A DNA stretch of 64,000 bases, taken from NCBI RefSeq assembly GCF_900119795.1, contig NZ_LT634361.1, forward strand, positions 1,674,001 to 1,738,000, written 5' to 3'. Each line of letters begins with the position of its first letter. The stretch's first letter is position 1. This document shows, piece by piece, positions 48,030-57,565 of the stretch. The stretch is from Tenacibaculum maritimum NCIMB 2154. Its GTDB lineage: Bacteria; Bacteroidota; Bacteroidia; Flavobacteriales; Flavobacteriaceae. The notes below the pieces were generated by a model that saw nothing but the letters and a program-made list of their open reading frames with translations, was not told the DNA's origin and did no database searches. The position numbers were made by a program, and so were the translations under genes.

Positions 48030-50313
48030 AAAAATACAAGCACAACCACCTGCAAAATTAACAGGAATAGAATTAATAGATATTCCTAGGTCCGCCGTTG
48101 GAGTAAAAGCAATAAAATCTGCTTTAACTCATGTTACCAATGAAATAGGAATAACCAAAGGCATTGGTTTACTAGCAAAAATAAATCAAAAAGAAGGCTT
48201 TGACTGCCCAGGATGTGCATGGCCTGATCCTGATGAAAAACGAGCTTTTTTAGCAGAGTATTGTGAAAATGGTGCAAAAGCTATTGCTGAAGAAGCTACC
48301 AAGAATAGAGTTTCTCCCTTATTTTTTGCTACCCACTCTATAGAAGAACTTTCGCAATTATCAGATTACGAAATAGGAAAAAGCGGTAGAATAACCCACC
48401 CAATGATATTGAAGGAAGGAGCTAATTACTATGAAGAGATTTCATGGGATGCTGCTTTCAATTTAATAGGAAAAGAATTGAATGCCCTACCCTCACCCGA
48501 TGAGGCTATTTTTTATACATCAGGAAGAACTAGCAATGAAGCTGCTTTTTTATACCAATTATTCGTTCGTCAATTTGGAACTAACAACTTACCTGACTGC
48601 TCTAATATGTGTCATGAAAGTAGTGGAACCGCTCTTTCTGAAACCTTAGGAATAGGTAAAGGATCTGTTACCTTAGAAGACTTTAATCATGCTGATTTAG
48701 TTATTGTTATAGGGCAAAATCCTGGAACAAACCATCCTCGAATGCTAACTGCTCTCGGCGAAACGAAAAAAAATGGTGGCCAAATAATTACTATAAATCC
48801 TCTGCCAGAAGTTGGATTAATGAATTATAATGACCCTCAAAATCCTATTAAATGGTTTGGTGCTGGACAAAAACTAACCGATTTATTCTTGCAAGTAAAA
48901 ATAAATGGAGATGTAGCCTTACTGAAGATTATTTTAAAAATGATGAAACAGAAAGAATTAGAAACTCCTAATTCTGTATTTAACCATCAATTTATTAATG
49001 AGAAAACTCATGGACTGGAAGATTTTTTACAAGATTTAGATACTTATAGTATTGATGAATTGCTTCCTCAAACAGGGTTAGCACTAAGTGAAATAGAAGC
49101 AGCTACCCAACTGATTATCAATAATGATAAGATTATTATTTGCTGGGCAATGGGACTAACACAGCATAAAAATGCAGTAGATAATATTCGTGAAGTTGTA
49201 AACCTGCTACTATTAAAAGGGAGCATTGGAAAAAAGGGAGCTGGAACTTGTCCTGTTCGTGGGCATTCAAATGTTCAAGGAGATAGAACTATGGGAATCT
49301 GGGAAAAACCAAAAGAAGCTTTTTTACATAAACTGGAAGAAGAGTTTCATTTTGAAGCTCCTAGAAAACATGGTTATGATGTTGTGGGTGCTATTGAAGC
49401 TATGCACAAAAAAGAAGCAAAAGTTTTTATAGGTATGGGAGGTAACTTTATTTCAGCTACTCCTGACACCGAATTTACCGCAAAAGCATTACAAAACTGT
49501 AGCCTAACAGTTCAGATATCTACTAAATTAAATAGAAGTCATCTTATTCATGGAAAACAAGCTTTAATTTTACCTTGTTTAGGACGCTCTGAAAAGGACT
49601 TTCAAGAAAGTGGAGAGCAATTTGTTACTGTAGAAAACTCTATGGGAGTTGTACACCAGTCTCATGGCCACCTAACTCCTTTATCAGAACACTTATTAAG
49701 CGAGCCAGCTATTGTTGCAGGAATGGCAAGTGCTACATTAAAAAACACCAAAGTAAACTGGAATAAATTCATCACAAATTATGATTTTATTAGAGATAAA
49801 ATAGAAGCAACCATACCTGGATTTAATAATTATAATGAACGCTCTCGTATAAAAGGAGGTTTTTACCTCCCTAACAATGCTCGCGAAAATAATTTTGAAC
49901 CAACAAAAACAGGAAAAGCTAATTTTACGATTAACAAACCTTCGGAAGTTACATTAAATAAAAATCAGTTTCTAATGATGACAATTAGAACTCATGATCA
50001 GTACAACACTACAATTTACGGGCTAAATGATCGTTATAGAGGGGTTTTAAATGAAAGACGTGTCATTTTTATGAACCTTCACGATATGAAAAAACTAGGT
50101 CTTAAAAAGTTAGATAGCGTAAACTTAGTAAGCCATTTTCAAGGTGAGCAAAGAAAAGCTCCTAACTTTTTAGTAATTCCGTATGATATTCCTGAACAAT
50201 GTACCGCTACTTATTTTCCAGAAGCAAATGTGTTAGTTCCCATAAAAAGTAAAGCAGACATCAGTCATACACCTGCTTCAAAAACAGTAATAATATCGAT
50301 TCACAAGTTATAA
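48019..50313 (+). CDS. FdhF/YdeP-family molybdopterin oxidoreductase
   Basis: A 764-aa catalytic subunit of the DMSO-reductase superfamily, YdeP type. The N-terminal FDCPGCAWPDPDEKRAF replaces the four-cysteine Fe-S motif of normal formate dehydrogenases. Cofactor motifs include FYTSGRTSNEAAFLYQLFVR, CSNMCHESSG, VIGQNPGTNHPRML and CPVRGHSNVQGDRTMG. The C-terminal part has RTHDQYNTTIYGLNDRYRG. GTG (48016) and ATG (48019) are both possible starts. The substrate, formate or other, cannot be decided. FdhD precedes it with an overlap. Confidence 0.92.
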   Translation: MSDKKIQAQPPAKLTGIELIDIPRSAVGVKAIKSALTHVTNEIGITKGIGLLAKINQKEGFDCPGCAWPDPDEKRAFLAEYCENGAKAIAEEATKNRVSPLFFATHSIEELSQLSDYEIGKSGRITHPMILKEGANYYEEISWDAAFNLIGKELNALPSPDEAIFYTSGRTSNEAAFLYQLFVRQFGTNNLPDCSNMCHESSGTALSETLGIGKGSVTLEDFNHADLVIVIGQNPGTNHPRMLTALGETKKNGGQIITINPLPEVGLMNYNDPQNPIKWFGAGQKLTDLFLQVKINGDVALLKIILKMMKQKELETPNSVFNHQFINEKTHGLEDFLQDLDTYSIDELLPQTGLALSEIEAATQLIINNDKIIICWAMGLTQHKNAVDNIREVVNLLLLKGSIGKKGAGTCPVRGHSNVQGDRTMGIWEKPKEAFLHKLEEEFHFEAPRKHGYDVVGAIEAMHKKEAKVFIGMGGNFISATPDTEFTAKALQNCSLTVQISTKLNRSHLIHGKQALILPCLGRSEKDFQESGEQFVTVENSMGVVHQSHGHLTPLSEHLLSEPAIVAGMASATLKNTKVNWNKFITNYDFIRDKIEATIPGFNNYNERSRIKGGFYLPNNARENNFEPTKTGKANFTINKPSEVTLNKNQFLMMTIRTHDQYNTTIYGLNDRYRGVLNERRVIFMNLHDMKKLGLKKLDSVNLVSHFQGEQRKAPNFLVIPYDIPEQCTATYFPEANVLVPIKSKADISHTPASKTVIISIHKL

Positions 50314-50367
50314 TAAAAAATCTTTGTACTTTAGTGCCTCGATAAACTAAATAATTATAAAATAACC

Positions 50368-50997
50368 ATGCCATATATAGAAGAAGAGAAATTTTTGTTA
50401 ATGCAACAAGATTTCGATAATGCAAAGCTAGGAAAAGAAGAAGCTGAAAAAGAGCTGGAGCAAATAAAGCAAGATCTTATTAAATATAAAAAAGGTTCAA
50501 AAAAAACTTCTATTTTATTAGGAATACTCATAGGTTTATTAGCTGCTTCTACTCTTTATTTTTATAATCGTAAAGCTACTATTGCTCCTACCGTTGATAT
50601 TGCAGCTATAAAAGCAGCAGAAGCCGAAAGAGTATTAGATAGCATTAGTTCTTTGGAAATAGTAACTACAACAAGTAGCGATACGCCCAATGAAGCATTA
50701 GGGTCCTCTGAAGAAAGCCTAGAAGAAAATATTCATACAATTAAGAATAACACTAACAATCAACTTATTTATTCTGTACAAGTAGGTGTTTTTTCAGCTA
50801 AAAAATACCCACTAATATCTTCTAAGTTTTTACCAGGTACAATTACTAATAAAAACGGATATTTTAAGTATTCCTTAGGTTTATTTAGTTCGTTGGGAGA
50901 GGCTAAATTCTTAAAAAAAGAATTAACAAAAATAGGTTTTAAAGATGCTTTTGTTGCTTCTTATAAAGGAGGAAAACGACTGAAAATTCACAACTAA
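50368..50997 (+). CDS. Membrane-anchored SPOR-domain protein
   Basis: A 209-aa protein: an N-terminal cytoplasmic coiled coil (FDNAKLGKEEAEKELEQIKQ), one membrane segment at about residues 46-66 (SILLGILIGLLAASTLYFY), a Ser/Glu-rich linker, and a C-terminal SPOR-like domain (IYSVQVGVFSAKKYPLISSK, then GYFKYSLGLFSSLGEAKFLK). SPOR domains bind glycan strands lacking stem peptides, often at division sites. It is 17 bp before the next gene. Confidence 0.82.
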   Translation: MPYIEEEKFLLMQQDFDNAKLGKEEAEKELEQIKQDLIKYKKGSKKTSILLGILIGLLAASTLYFYNRKATIAPTVDIAAIKAAEAERVLDSISSLEIVTTTSSDTPNEALGSSEESLEENIHTIKNNTNNQLIYSVQVGVFSAKKYPLISSKFLPGTITNKNGYFKYSLGLFSSLGEAKFLKKELTKIGFKDAFVASYKGGKRLKIHN

Positions 50998-51013
50998 TTA
51001 AACGATGTAATTT

Positions 51014-52558
51014 ATGTTTAACAACATAGTTAAAAGAGCACTCCTGTTATGCACAACAATGAGTGTTCCTTTTTTTTATGCTCAAAATAAGGTTCCTGAA
51101 AGGAAGACTCAAATAGGCTTTGGGCAATTAGATTTTCTTTCTATTAAGATGCCTAAAAACGAAGTAAATATGGACTTTTCAGGAGTTCATTATAACTTAA
51201 AACCTACTAATTGGAGCTATGTAGGTCTAGGTATATATGGAGCTATTGGCGGTATTAGGGGTGGTTTTTTTACGCTAGGAATAAATGCAGGAATTCAAAA
51301 AAATATTAGTAAAAAACTTTTTATAGATACTGGAGTTCATTTTGGCGGCGGCGGTGGTGCTAGTGCTCCTGATGGCGGTGGTGCTTTTATTTTACCTCAC
51401 ATCAATTTAGGGTATGATTTTAAATACTTTTCAACAACTGTAGGATGGAGTTATGTAAATTTCTTTGATCAAGGAGCCATTAAAAGTCATCAAATAAATG
51501 CAGCTATTCAAATCCCATTATCTTTCGATTATAGTAATTTCGATAAAAGAGAAAATCAATTCTCTATCGAAAATTTAAAAAATACTGATTGGGATCAATC
51601 TTCCAGTGATTACTCATTGTTAGTGCATTTAAATAATCTTTCCGTAAAAGGAAAATCTAGATTTAACAATAGTGAATTAACATCTATAAAAGGTAGAATT
51701 ATTCGCTTAGCAGGGTTTGAATTAGATGCTTATATCAACGAGTCATTTTTTACTTTTATAAAAGCTGATGGTGCTTACGAAGGAATTCCAGCTGGATATA
51801 TGGATTTATTTGTAGGAGCTGGATACCACCTTTCTATGAATAAAAATAGAACAAATATTTTAGCTAAATTTGGTATTGGAGCTGGTGGTGGTGGTGGTGT
51901 AGATACTAAAGGAGGCTTCTTAATTTATCCTGACCTTTCTATTGAACAAAAGGTTTTTGATGATATGTACATTTCTCTTAACAAAGGGTACTTGATGACT
52001 CCTGATTCTCATTTTCTCACTTCTACCTTTGGTTTTGGTTTAAAATATTACATCAATAAAGATGGTATTTCATCTAATAGAGGTATTTTTAACGATTTTG
52101 TCTTTAAGGGATTAGAAGCTATTGTAAAACAAGATGTATATTTCGACGCAGCTAGGAATGGTCATTTTACTCAAGATATGCATCAAATATCTCTTCAAAT
52201 TAACTTTTTCCTTAACAAATATGTATATGGGGCTGGCCAAACTTCTTTTGCTAATTTTGGGAGTGCTGGTGCTTATGCTGAAGGAATTATCGGTGTAGGG
52301 ATTCAAACTACCCCTTTTCTAAATAAAAAAGTAGCCACTTTTCTGCAAGTTTTAGGAGGTGCTGCTGGAGGTGGTGGTATTAGCACTGGAGAAGGTTTAA
52401 TTATAAAACCAAGTGCTGGTATAAGCTATAAATTAACAAATGCTTTAAATATTAGAAGTAGTTTTGGATATGTAAAAGCTAGTGGAGGAAACTTAAGCAG
52501 TCCTTTTGTGAATTTAGGGGTTAATTATAGCTTTTCTTTTTTAAAATTAAAAAAATAA
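51014..52558 (+). CDS. Exported beta-rich protein with three glycine-rich units, hypothetical
   Basis: A 514-aa protein with a signal peptide ending near VPFFYAQ. It looks like an outer-membrane barrel-type or repeat protein. Three similar units occur near residues 108-135 (FGGGGGASAPDGGGAFILPH), 288-310 (GAGGGGGVDTKGGFLIYPDL) and 447-470 (GAAGGGGISTGEGLIIKPSA), each followed by a YxF/YK strand, so the protein seems built of diverged tandem modules. The family is not recognised. Confidence 0.7.
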   Translation: MFNNIVKRALLLCTTMSVPFFYAQNKVPERKTQIGFGQLDFLSIKMPKNEVNMDFSGVHYNLKPTNWSYVGLGIYGAIGGIRGGFFTLGINAGIQKNISKKLFIDTGVHFGGGGGASAPDGGGAFILPHINLGYDFKYFSTTVGWSYVNFFDQGAIKSHQINAAIQIPLSFDYSNFDKRENQFSIENLKNTDWDQSSSDYSLLVHLNNLSVKGKSRFNNSELTSIKGRIIRLAGFELDAYINESFFTFIKADGAYEGIPAGYMDLFVGAGYHLSMNKNRTNILAKFGIGAGGGGGVDTKGGFLIYPDLSIEQKVFDDMYISLNKGYLMTPDSHFLTSTFGFGLKYYINKDGISSNRGIFNDFVFKGLEAIVKQDVYFDAARNGHFTQDMHQISLQINFFLNKYVYGAGQTSFANFGSAGAYAEGIIGVGIQTTPFLNKKVATFLQVLGGAAGGGGISTGEGLIIKPSAGISYKLTNALNIRSSFGYVKASGGNLSSPFVNLGVNYSFSFLKLKK

Positions 52559-52679
52559 CAACCTTTTCTAAGTCCCCCCCCTATTTTTAAGCTATCGATT
52601 TAACAAAATATAAGTCTAAGCTCTGTTTAAAATTTAGTAAATTTAATGTTCATAAAATTTTAATTTAAAACTAAAAAAA

Positions 52680-53321
52680 ATGAACACAATTAGATTAGGA
52701 GATGAAGCCCCAAACTTTACAGCACAATCAACAGAAGGTGAAATTAATTTTCATAATTGGCTAGGAGATAGTTGGGGAATTCTTTTTTCTCACCCCGCAG
52801 ATTACACGCCTGTTTGTACAACAGAGTTAGGAACAGCTGCTAAATACAAAGCTGAATTTGATAAAAGGAATGTAAAGGTGGCTGCACTTAGTGTTGACGG
52901 GCTTGACTCTCATATAGGATGGGTTAAAGATATAAACCAAACTCAAAATACTACAGTCAACTTTCCTATAATTGCCGATGAAGAAAGTAAAGTTGCTAAC
53001 TTATATGATATGATTCATCCAAATGCAGATAGTAAACTTACAGTGAGATCTGTATTTGTTATTGGAGCAGATAAAAAAGTAAAATTGATGATTACTTATC
53101 CTGCTTCTACAGGTAGAAATTTTGATGAATTATTAAGAGTAATAGATTCTTTACAATTAACTTCTTACCATAAAGTAGCTACGCCTGCTAATTGGAACAA
53201 TGGCGATGATTGCGTAATTTCTCCAGCTGTAACTAATGATGAAATACCCAGTTTATTCCCTAAAGGGCATAAAGAAATTAAGCCTTATCTAAGGTTAACT
53301 CCTCAACCTAACTTAAATTAA
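52680..53321 (+). CDS. Peroxiredoxin, 1-Cys (Prx6) type
   Basis: A 213-aa thiol peroxidase. The peroxidatic Cys46 is in HPADYTPVCTTELG, and the later WVKDINQTQNTTVNFPIIAD and KLMITYPASTGRNFDELLRV match the Prx6 class, with the long C-terminal arm that includes NWNNGDDCVISPAV. It removes hydrogen peroxide and organic peroxides in the cytoplasm. It is monocistronic, with a hairpin after the stop. Confidence 0.95.
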   Translation: MNTIRLGDEAPNFTAQSTEGEINFHNWLGDSWGILFSHPADYTPVCTTELGTAAKYKAEFDKRNVKVAALSVDGLDSHIGWVKDINQTQNTTVNFPIIADEESKVANLYDMIHPNADSKLTVRSVFVIGADKKVKLMITYPASTGRNFDELLRVIDSLQLTSYHKVATPANWNNGDDCVISPAVTNDEIPSLFPKGHKEIKPYLRLTPQPNLN

Positions 53322-53344
53322 TTAAAAATTGAATCTAATATAAT

Positions 53345-53382
53345 AACATTGCAAAAAGCATCATCATCCTTTTTGCAATGTT
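53345..53382 (+). terminator. Terminator after the peroxiredoxin gene
   Basis: AACATTGCAAAAAG, a 10-nt loop, CTTTTTGCAATGTT: a 14-bp stem. Its position supports the later start (53408) for the next gene. Confidence 0.7.
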
Positions 53383-53407
53383 CCTCTTTTCTCGCTATCA
53401 CAAATCA

Positions 53408-54043
53408 ATGAAAAACATACGTCCTCTTTCTATACTTCTTTTTATGTCTCTTCTTTTTATTGGTTGCGCTGTTAAAAAAGAAAAGACGGTTCTTACTACT
53501 ACTAAAGCATACATTTCCCCTAAACTAAATAGCGAAAGAATTAAAATAAAATACGGAAATTATGGTGTTGATGTTTTAAAAGCAACAAGCCTGCTAAGAG
53601 TTTCTAATTTATACAGTTTACATAAAAATAAAAAGATAACGAGAACACTTGCTTTTGTAGAATATCCTAAGCAAATAAATCAAGCATTTTTAAAAGAACA
53701 TTCAAGAATTATAAACGGAGCATCCATAGGAAGTACTTTCAAACAAAGCAATTGGATTATCAAAAAGAAACATTTGCTATTTAGTGAAATTTTTCCTTCA
53801 GTAAATTATACTGGTTTATATAAACTTATGGGAGGTATTGCTCCTTCAAAATTAGCCATTCACACCTATAAATTTACTATAGAAAAAGAAGGCAAAACAT
53901 ATTTGTATGCTATTATTTCAGAAATTCATCATCCTGATTATCTTTCTTTAACAGCACTCAAAAAAAATTACGGAAATCTAGAGTGCTTTGACGCAGTGTT
54001 ACTTGCTAAAAAAAACAAATTAATTGAAAAGAAGCAACACTAA
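53408..54043 (+). CDS. Hypothetical lipoprotein
   Basis: A 211-aa lipoprotein when started at ATG 53408: MKNIRPLSILLFMSLLFIGC gives a lipobox with Cys20. A longer frame from 53378 would put ten residues before the signal and lies in the terminator hairpin. The mature part (RTLAFVEYPKQINQAFLKEH and GSTFKQSNWIIKKKHLLFSE) is not a family I know. It is convergent with recG. Confidence 0.7.
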   Translation: MKNIRPLSILLFMSLLFIGCAVKKEKTVLTTTKAYISPKLNSERIKIKYGNYGVDVLKATSLLRVSNLYSLHKNKKITRTLAFVEYPKQINQAFLKEHSRIINGASIGSTFKQSNWIIKKKHLLFSEIFPSVNYTGLYKLMGGIAPSKLAIHTYKFTIEKEGKTYLYAIISEIHHPDYLSLTALKKNYGNLECFDAVLLAKKNKLIEKKQH

Positions 54044-54079
54044 TTATACCATAAAATAAATATTTAATAAAAATAAAGG

Positions 54080-56176
54080 CTAACTAATCTTACTCCATAG
54101 ACCACTCTTTTTTTGCAATTGAGTATATGTTTTTGCTATTGGTATATTTTCTGGATCCGATAAATCCGGATCTTTTTGTAATATTTCAATAGCTACTTTT
54201 CTTGCGCTTTGCAAAATAGGAGTATCTTTTACAACGTCCGCTATTTTAAGATTTAAGATACCGCTTTGCTGAGTTCCCATTATATTTCCAGGACCTCTAA
54301 GTTTTAAATCTACTTCGGCTATTTTAAATCCATCAGTAGTATCAACCATCGTTTGCAAACGCGTCTTACCATCTGAAGATAATTTGTAGCTTGATAGCAA
54401 AATACAAAAACTTTGTTTGGCTCCACGCCCTACTCTTCCTCTTAATTGGTGCAATTGAGATAAACCAAAACGTTCTGAGCTCTCAATAACCATTACACTT
54501 GCATTAGGTACGTTAACACCTACTTCAATAACGGTAGTTGCTACCATAATTTGAGTTTCCCCATTAATAAAGCGGTTCATTTCATACTCCTTATCCGCTG
54601 GTTTCATTTTTCCATGAACGATACTAATTTGATAATGAGGTGGAGGAAACTCTCTAGCAACACTCTCATAGCCATCCATTAAATCTTTATAATCCATGGC
54701 CTCAGATTCTTCTATTAGAGGATATACAATATAAACTTGTCTCCCTTTTGCTATTTCATCTTTTAAAAATTTAAAAACAGCTAATCTATTGCTATCATAA
54801 CGATGTACTGTTTTTATCTCTTTTCTACCAGGAGGTAATTCATCTATTACAGAAATATCTAAATCTCCGTAAACAGACATTGCTAACGTCCTTGGAATAG
54901 GAGTCGCTGTCATTACCAATATATGAGGAGGCAGCTCGTTCTTTTGCCACATTTTACTTCTTTGAGCAACTCCAAATCGATGCTGTTCATCAATAATCGC
55001 TATTCCTAAATTATGAAAACGTACTTTATCTTCTAACAAAGCATGAGTTCCTACTAAAATATCTAAGCCTCCTGTTTCTAGATTTCCGTGGATTTCACGT
55101 CTCTTCTTAGCCCTTGTAGAACCTGTTAATAGCTCTATTGAAATATCCATTCCTTCTAACAACTCTTTGATGCCATTATAATGTTGTATCGCTAAAATTT
55201 CAGTTGGAGCCATTATGGTTGCTTGAAAGCCATTATCTAACGCCAATAGCATTGTTAATAAAGCAACTATTGTTTTTCCTGATCCAACATCTCCTTGCAA
55301 TAACCGATTCATATGAGCATTCGAACCAACATCTTTACGTATTTCTTTGAGTACTCTTTTTTGAGCATTAGTCAAATCAAAAGGTAAATAATTTTTATAA
55401 AAAGAGTTAAACTTCTCTCCTACCTCACTAAAAGAATATCCTTTAATTTTTGATTTTCGTATGAGCTTTTTTTGAAGCAATTGCAATTGAATAAAAAATA
55501 ATTCTTCAAATTTTAACCGATATTGAGCCTTTGCTAACAATTCTTGGCTTTTAGGAAAGTGTATATTTAATAAAGCTTCTTTTTTATCTATTAACTTTTC
55601 TTTCTCTAACAAATAAGCTGGTAAATTTTCGGCTATACCCGCATAAGTTTGCTGAAAAAGATTCTGCATAAGTGATCTAATTACTTTATTAGTAACCCCT
55701 TTATTCGTTAGTTTTTCTGTAGAAGGATATACAGGCTGCATCGCCATTTGTAACTTTTTCTTATACTCAGCAACTAATTCCATTTCTGGGTGCGGCATAC
55801 TATATCTCGATCCAAATAAATTTAATTTTCCATAAATGACATAAAGGGTATTTATTTTCAAACTATCTTTAATCCATTTTACTCCTTTAAACCATACCAA
55901 ATCAATAGTACCTGTAGCATCAGAAAAAGTGGCTACTAACCTACTCCCTTTTTTTTGCTTTACTGTTTTTATACCTGTAATTTTCCCTACAATTTGTACT
56001 TCTGAATTATTATTTTCAAGCTCTTTTATTGTATAGAATTTTGTTTTATCTATATATCTAAAAGGGAAAAAGTTAAGCAAATCATCAGCTGTTTTTATAC
56101 CTAACTCCGTATATAGTAGCTCGGCTCTATTGATGGTTACTCCCTTTATATATGTAATCGGTTTCTGAAGATTCAT
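54080..56176 (-). CDS. recG: ATP-dependent DNA helicase RecG
   Basis: A 698-aa SF2 helicase that remodels stalled forks and Holliday junctions. The N-terminal wedge OB-fold includes VQIVGKITGIKTVKQKKGSR. Helicase motifs follow: I LLQGDVGSGKTIVAL, II DEQHRFGVAQR (DEQH box), III MTATPIPRTLAM, IV-VI IMVATTVIEVGVNVPNA and QLRGRVGRGAKQSFCILL, then the TRG-type C-terminus RGPGNIMGTQQSG. Full length for the family. Confidence 0.96.
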   Translation of the reverse strand: MNLQKPITYIKGVTINRAELLYTELGIKTADDLLNFFPFRYIDKTKFYTIKELENNNSEVQIVGKITGIKTVKQKKGSRLVATFSDATGTIDLVWFKGVKWIKDSLKINTLYVIYGKLNLFGSRYSMPHPEMELVAEYKKKLQMAMQPVYPSTEKLTNKGVTNKVIRSLMQNLFQQTYAGIAENLPAYLLEKEKLIDKKEALLNIHFPKSQELLAKAQYRLKFEELFFIQLQLLQKKLIRKSKIKGYSFSEVGEKFNSFYKNYLPFDLTNAQKRVLKEIRKDVGSNAHMNRLLQGDVGSGKTIVALLTMLLALDNGFQATIMAPTEILAIQHYNGIKELLEGMDISIELLTGSTRAKKRREIHGNLETGGLDILVGTHALLEDKVRFHNLGIAIIDEQHRFGVAQRSKMWQKNELPPHILVMTATPIPRTLAMSVYGDLDISVIDELPPGRKEIKTVHRYDSNRLAVFKFLKDEIAKGRQVYIVYPLIEESEAMDYKDLMDGYESVAREFPPPHYQISIVHGKMKPADKEYEMNRFINGETQIMVATTVIEVGVNVPNASVMVIESSERFGLSQLHQLRGRVGRGAKQSFCILLSSYKLSSDGKTRLQTMVDTTDGFKIAEVDLKLRGPGNIMGTQQSGILNLKIADVVKDTPILQSARKVAIEILQKDPDLSDPENIPIAKTYTQLQKKSGLWSKIS

Positions 56177-56316
56177 TCATTTAAAATAATCATAATACGA
56201 AAATACGAAATGATTTTATTACTATCCTATTTATTATTTTTTTAGTTAACAACTATCTTAATAAAATTTAATATAAAACAACATATCTAAATAGGTTAAG
56301 TATTAGTTTATTACTG

Positions 56317-56324
56317 TATATTTG
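56317..56324 (+). promoter_or_regulatory. -7 box of the RsmB-family gene
   Basis: TATATTTG, a full match to TAnnTTTG, 20 bp before the ATG at 56345. The -33 position lacks an exact TTG. Confidence 0.5.
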
Positions 56325-56344
56325 CACCCCACAAATTCACAAGA

Positions 56345-57559
56345 ATGAGATTACATAGAAATTTAACATATGCGGTAATAGATAGTTTACGCGATGTTTT
56401 TAATGAAGGTGCTTACGCTAATAAAGCTGTTGAAAAAGCTTTAAAAAGAGATAAACGTTGGGGAAGTAGAGATCGGAAATTTGTGGCAGAAACTATTTAC
56501 GAAATAGTTCGATGGAAGCGACTATATGCTGAAATAGCTAATGTAAAAGAACCTTTCGACAGGCCTAACTTATGGAGAATATTTTCTGTTTGGTGTGTCT
56601 TAAAAGGAATACCACTACCCGATTGGAACCAAATAGAACCTACTCCTACCCGAAGAATCAAAGGAAAATTTGACGAATTATCAAAAATTAGAAAATTTAG
56701 AGAGTCTATTCCTGACTGGATAGATGAAATTGGTGCCTCTGAATTAGGAGAAACCATTTGGACTAAAGAAATGGCTGCTTTAAATAAGCAAGCCGAAGTA
56801 ATTTTGCGTACCAATACCTTAAAAATTACAAGAGATAATTTGCAAAAACAATTGCGTACTGAAAACGTAATTACAGAAAAACTACCTAATCACCCAGATG
56901 CTATAAAGTTAGTAGAAAGAGCGAATGTTTTTAAAACGGAAGCTTTTAAAAAGGGGGATTTTGAGGTTCAAGATGCTTCTTCTCAATTAGTAGCTGCCTA
57001 TTTAGATGTTCAACCAGGAATGAAAGTAGTTGATACTTGTGCTGGCGCTGGTGGAAAAACACTCCATCTCGCATCTTTAATGGAAAATAAAGGGCAAATT
57101 ATAGCAATGGATATTTACGAAAGTAAATTGAAGAAATTAAAGGTTAGAGCTCGAAGAAATGGAGCTCATAACATCGATTTAAAGGTTATTGACTCTACTA
57201 AAGTCATAAAAAAATTGCATCAAAAAGCCGATCGAGTTCTAATAGATGCTCCTTGCTCTGGTTTAGGAGTTTTAAGGAGAAATCCAGATAGTAAGTGGAA
57301 ATTAGAACCAGAATTTATGGATAGAATTAGAACTACGCAACAAGAAGTTTTACAACAATATTCTAAGATGGTAAAGCCCGCAGGCAAAATGGTTTATGCA
57401 ACTTGTTCTGTATTGCCTTCTGAGAATCAAAAACAAATAGAATTTTTCTTAGCTTCAGATGCAGGTAAAGATTTTTCATTTATTAAAGATGAAAAAATCT
57501 TAGCAAGCACTTCTGGTTTTGATGGATTTTATATGGCACTTTTAGAACGCAAAAAATAA
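56345..57559 (+). CDS. RsmB/NOP-family RNA m5C methyltransferase
   Basis: A 404-aa RNA cytosine-5 methyltransferase. The N-terminal NusB-like helical domain (VEKALKRDKRWGSRDRKFVA) is followed by the SAM core: motif I VVDTCAGAGGKTLHLA (near 229), motif IV DAPCSGLGVLRRNPDSKW (near 300) and motif VI ATCSVLPSENQKQIEFF with the catalytic Cys. It lacks the PUA-like tail of YebU/RsmF. The 16S target is likely but not shown. It is divergent from recG and six bases before the next gene. Confidence 0.92.
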   Translation: MRLHRNLTYAVIDSLRDVFNEGAYANKAVEKALKRDKRWGSRDRKFVAETIYEIVRWKRLYAEIANVKEPFDRPNLWRIFSVWCVLKGIPLPDWNQIEPTPTRRIKGKFDELSKIRKFRESIPDWIDEIGASELGETIWTKEMAALNKQAEVILRTNTLKITRDNLQKQLRTENVITEKLPNHPDAIKLVERANVFKTEAFKKGDFEVQDASSQLVAAYLDVQPGMKVVDTCAGAGGKTLHLASLMENKGQIIAMDIYESKLKKLKVRARRNGAHNIDLKVIDSTKVIKKLHQKADRVLIDAPCSGLGVLRRNPDSKWKLEPEFMDRIRTTQQEVLQQYSKMVKPAGKMVYATCSVLPSENQKQIEFFLASDAGKDFSFIKDEKILASTSGFDGFYMALLERKK

Positions 57560-57565
57560 TATATT

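Noticed and set aside
53378-53407. Upstream start of the lipoprotein gene at 53378
   Set aside because: It lies in the terminator hairpin of the peroxiredoxin gene and would put ten residues in front of a clear signal peptide.
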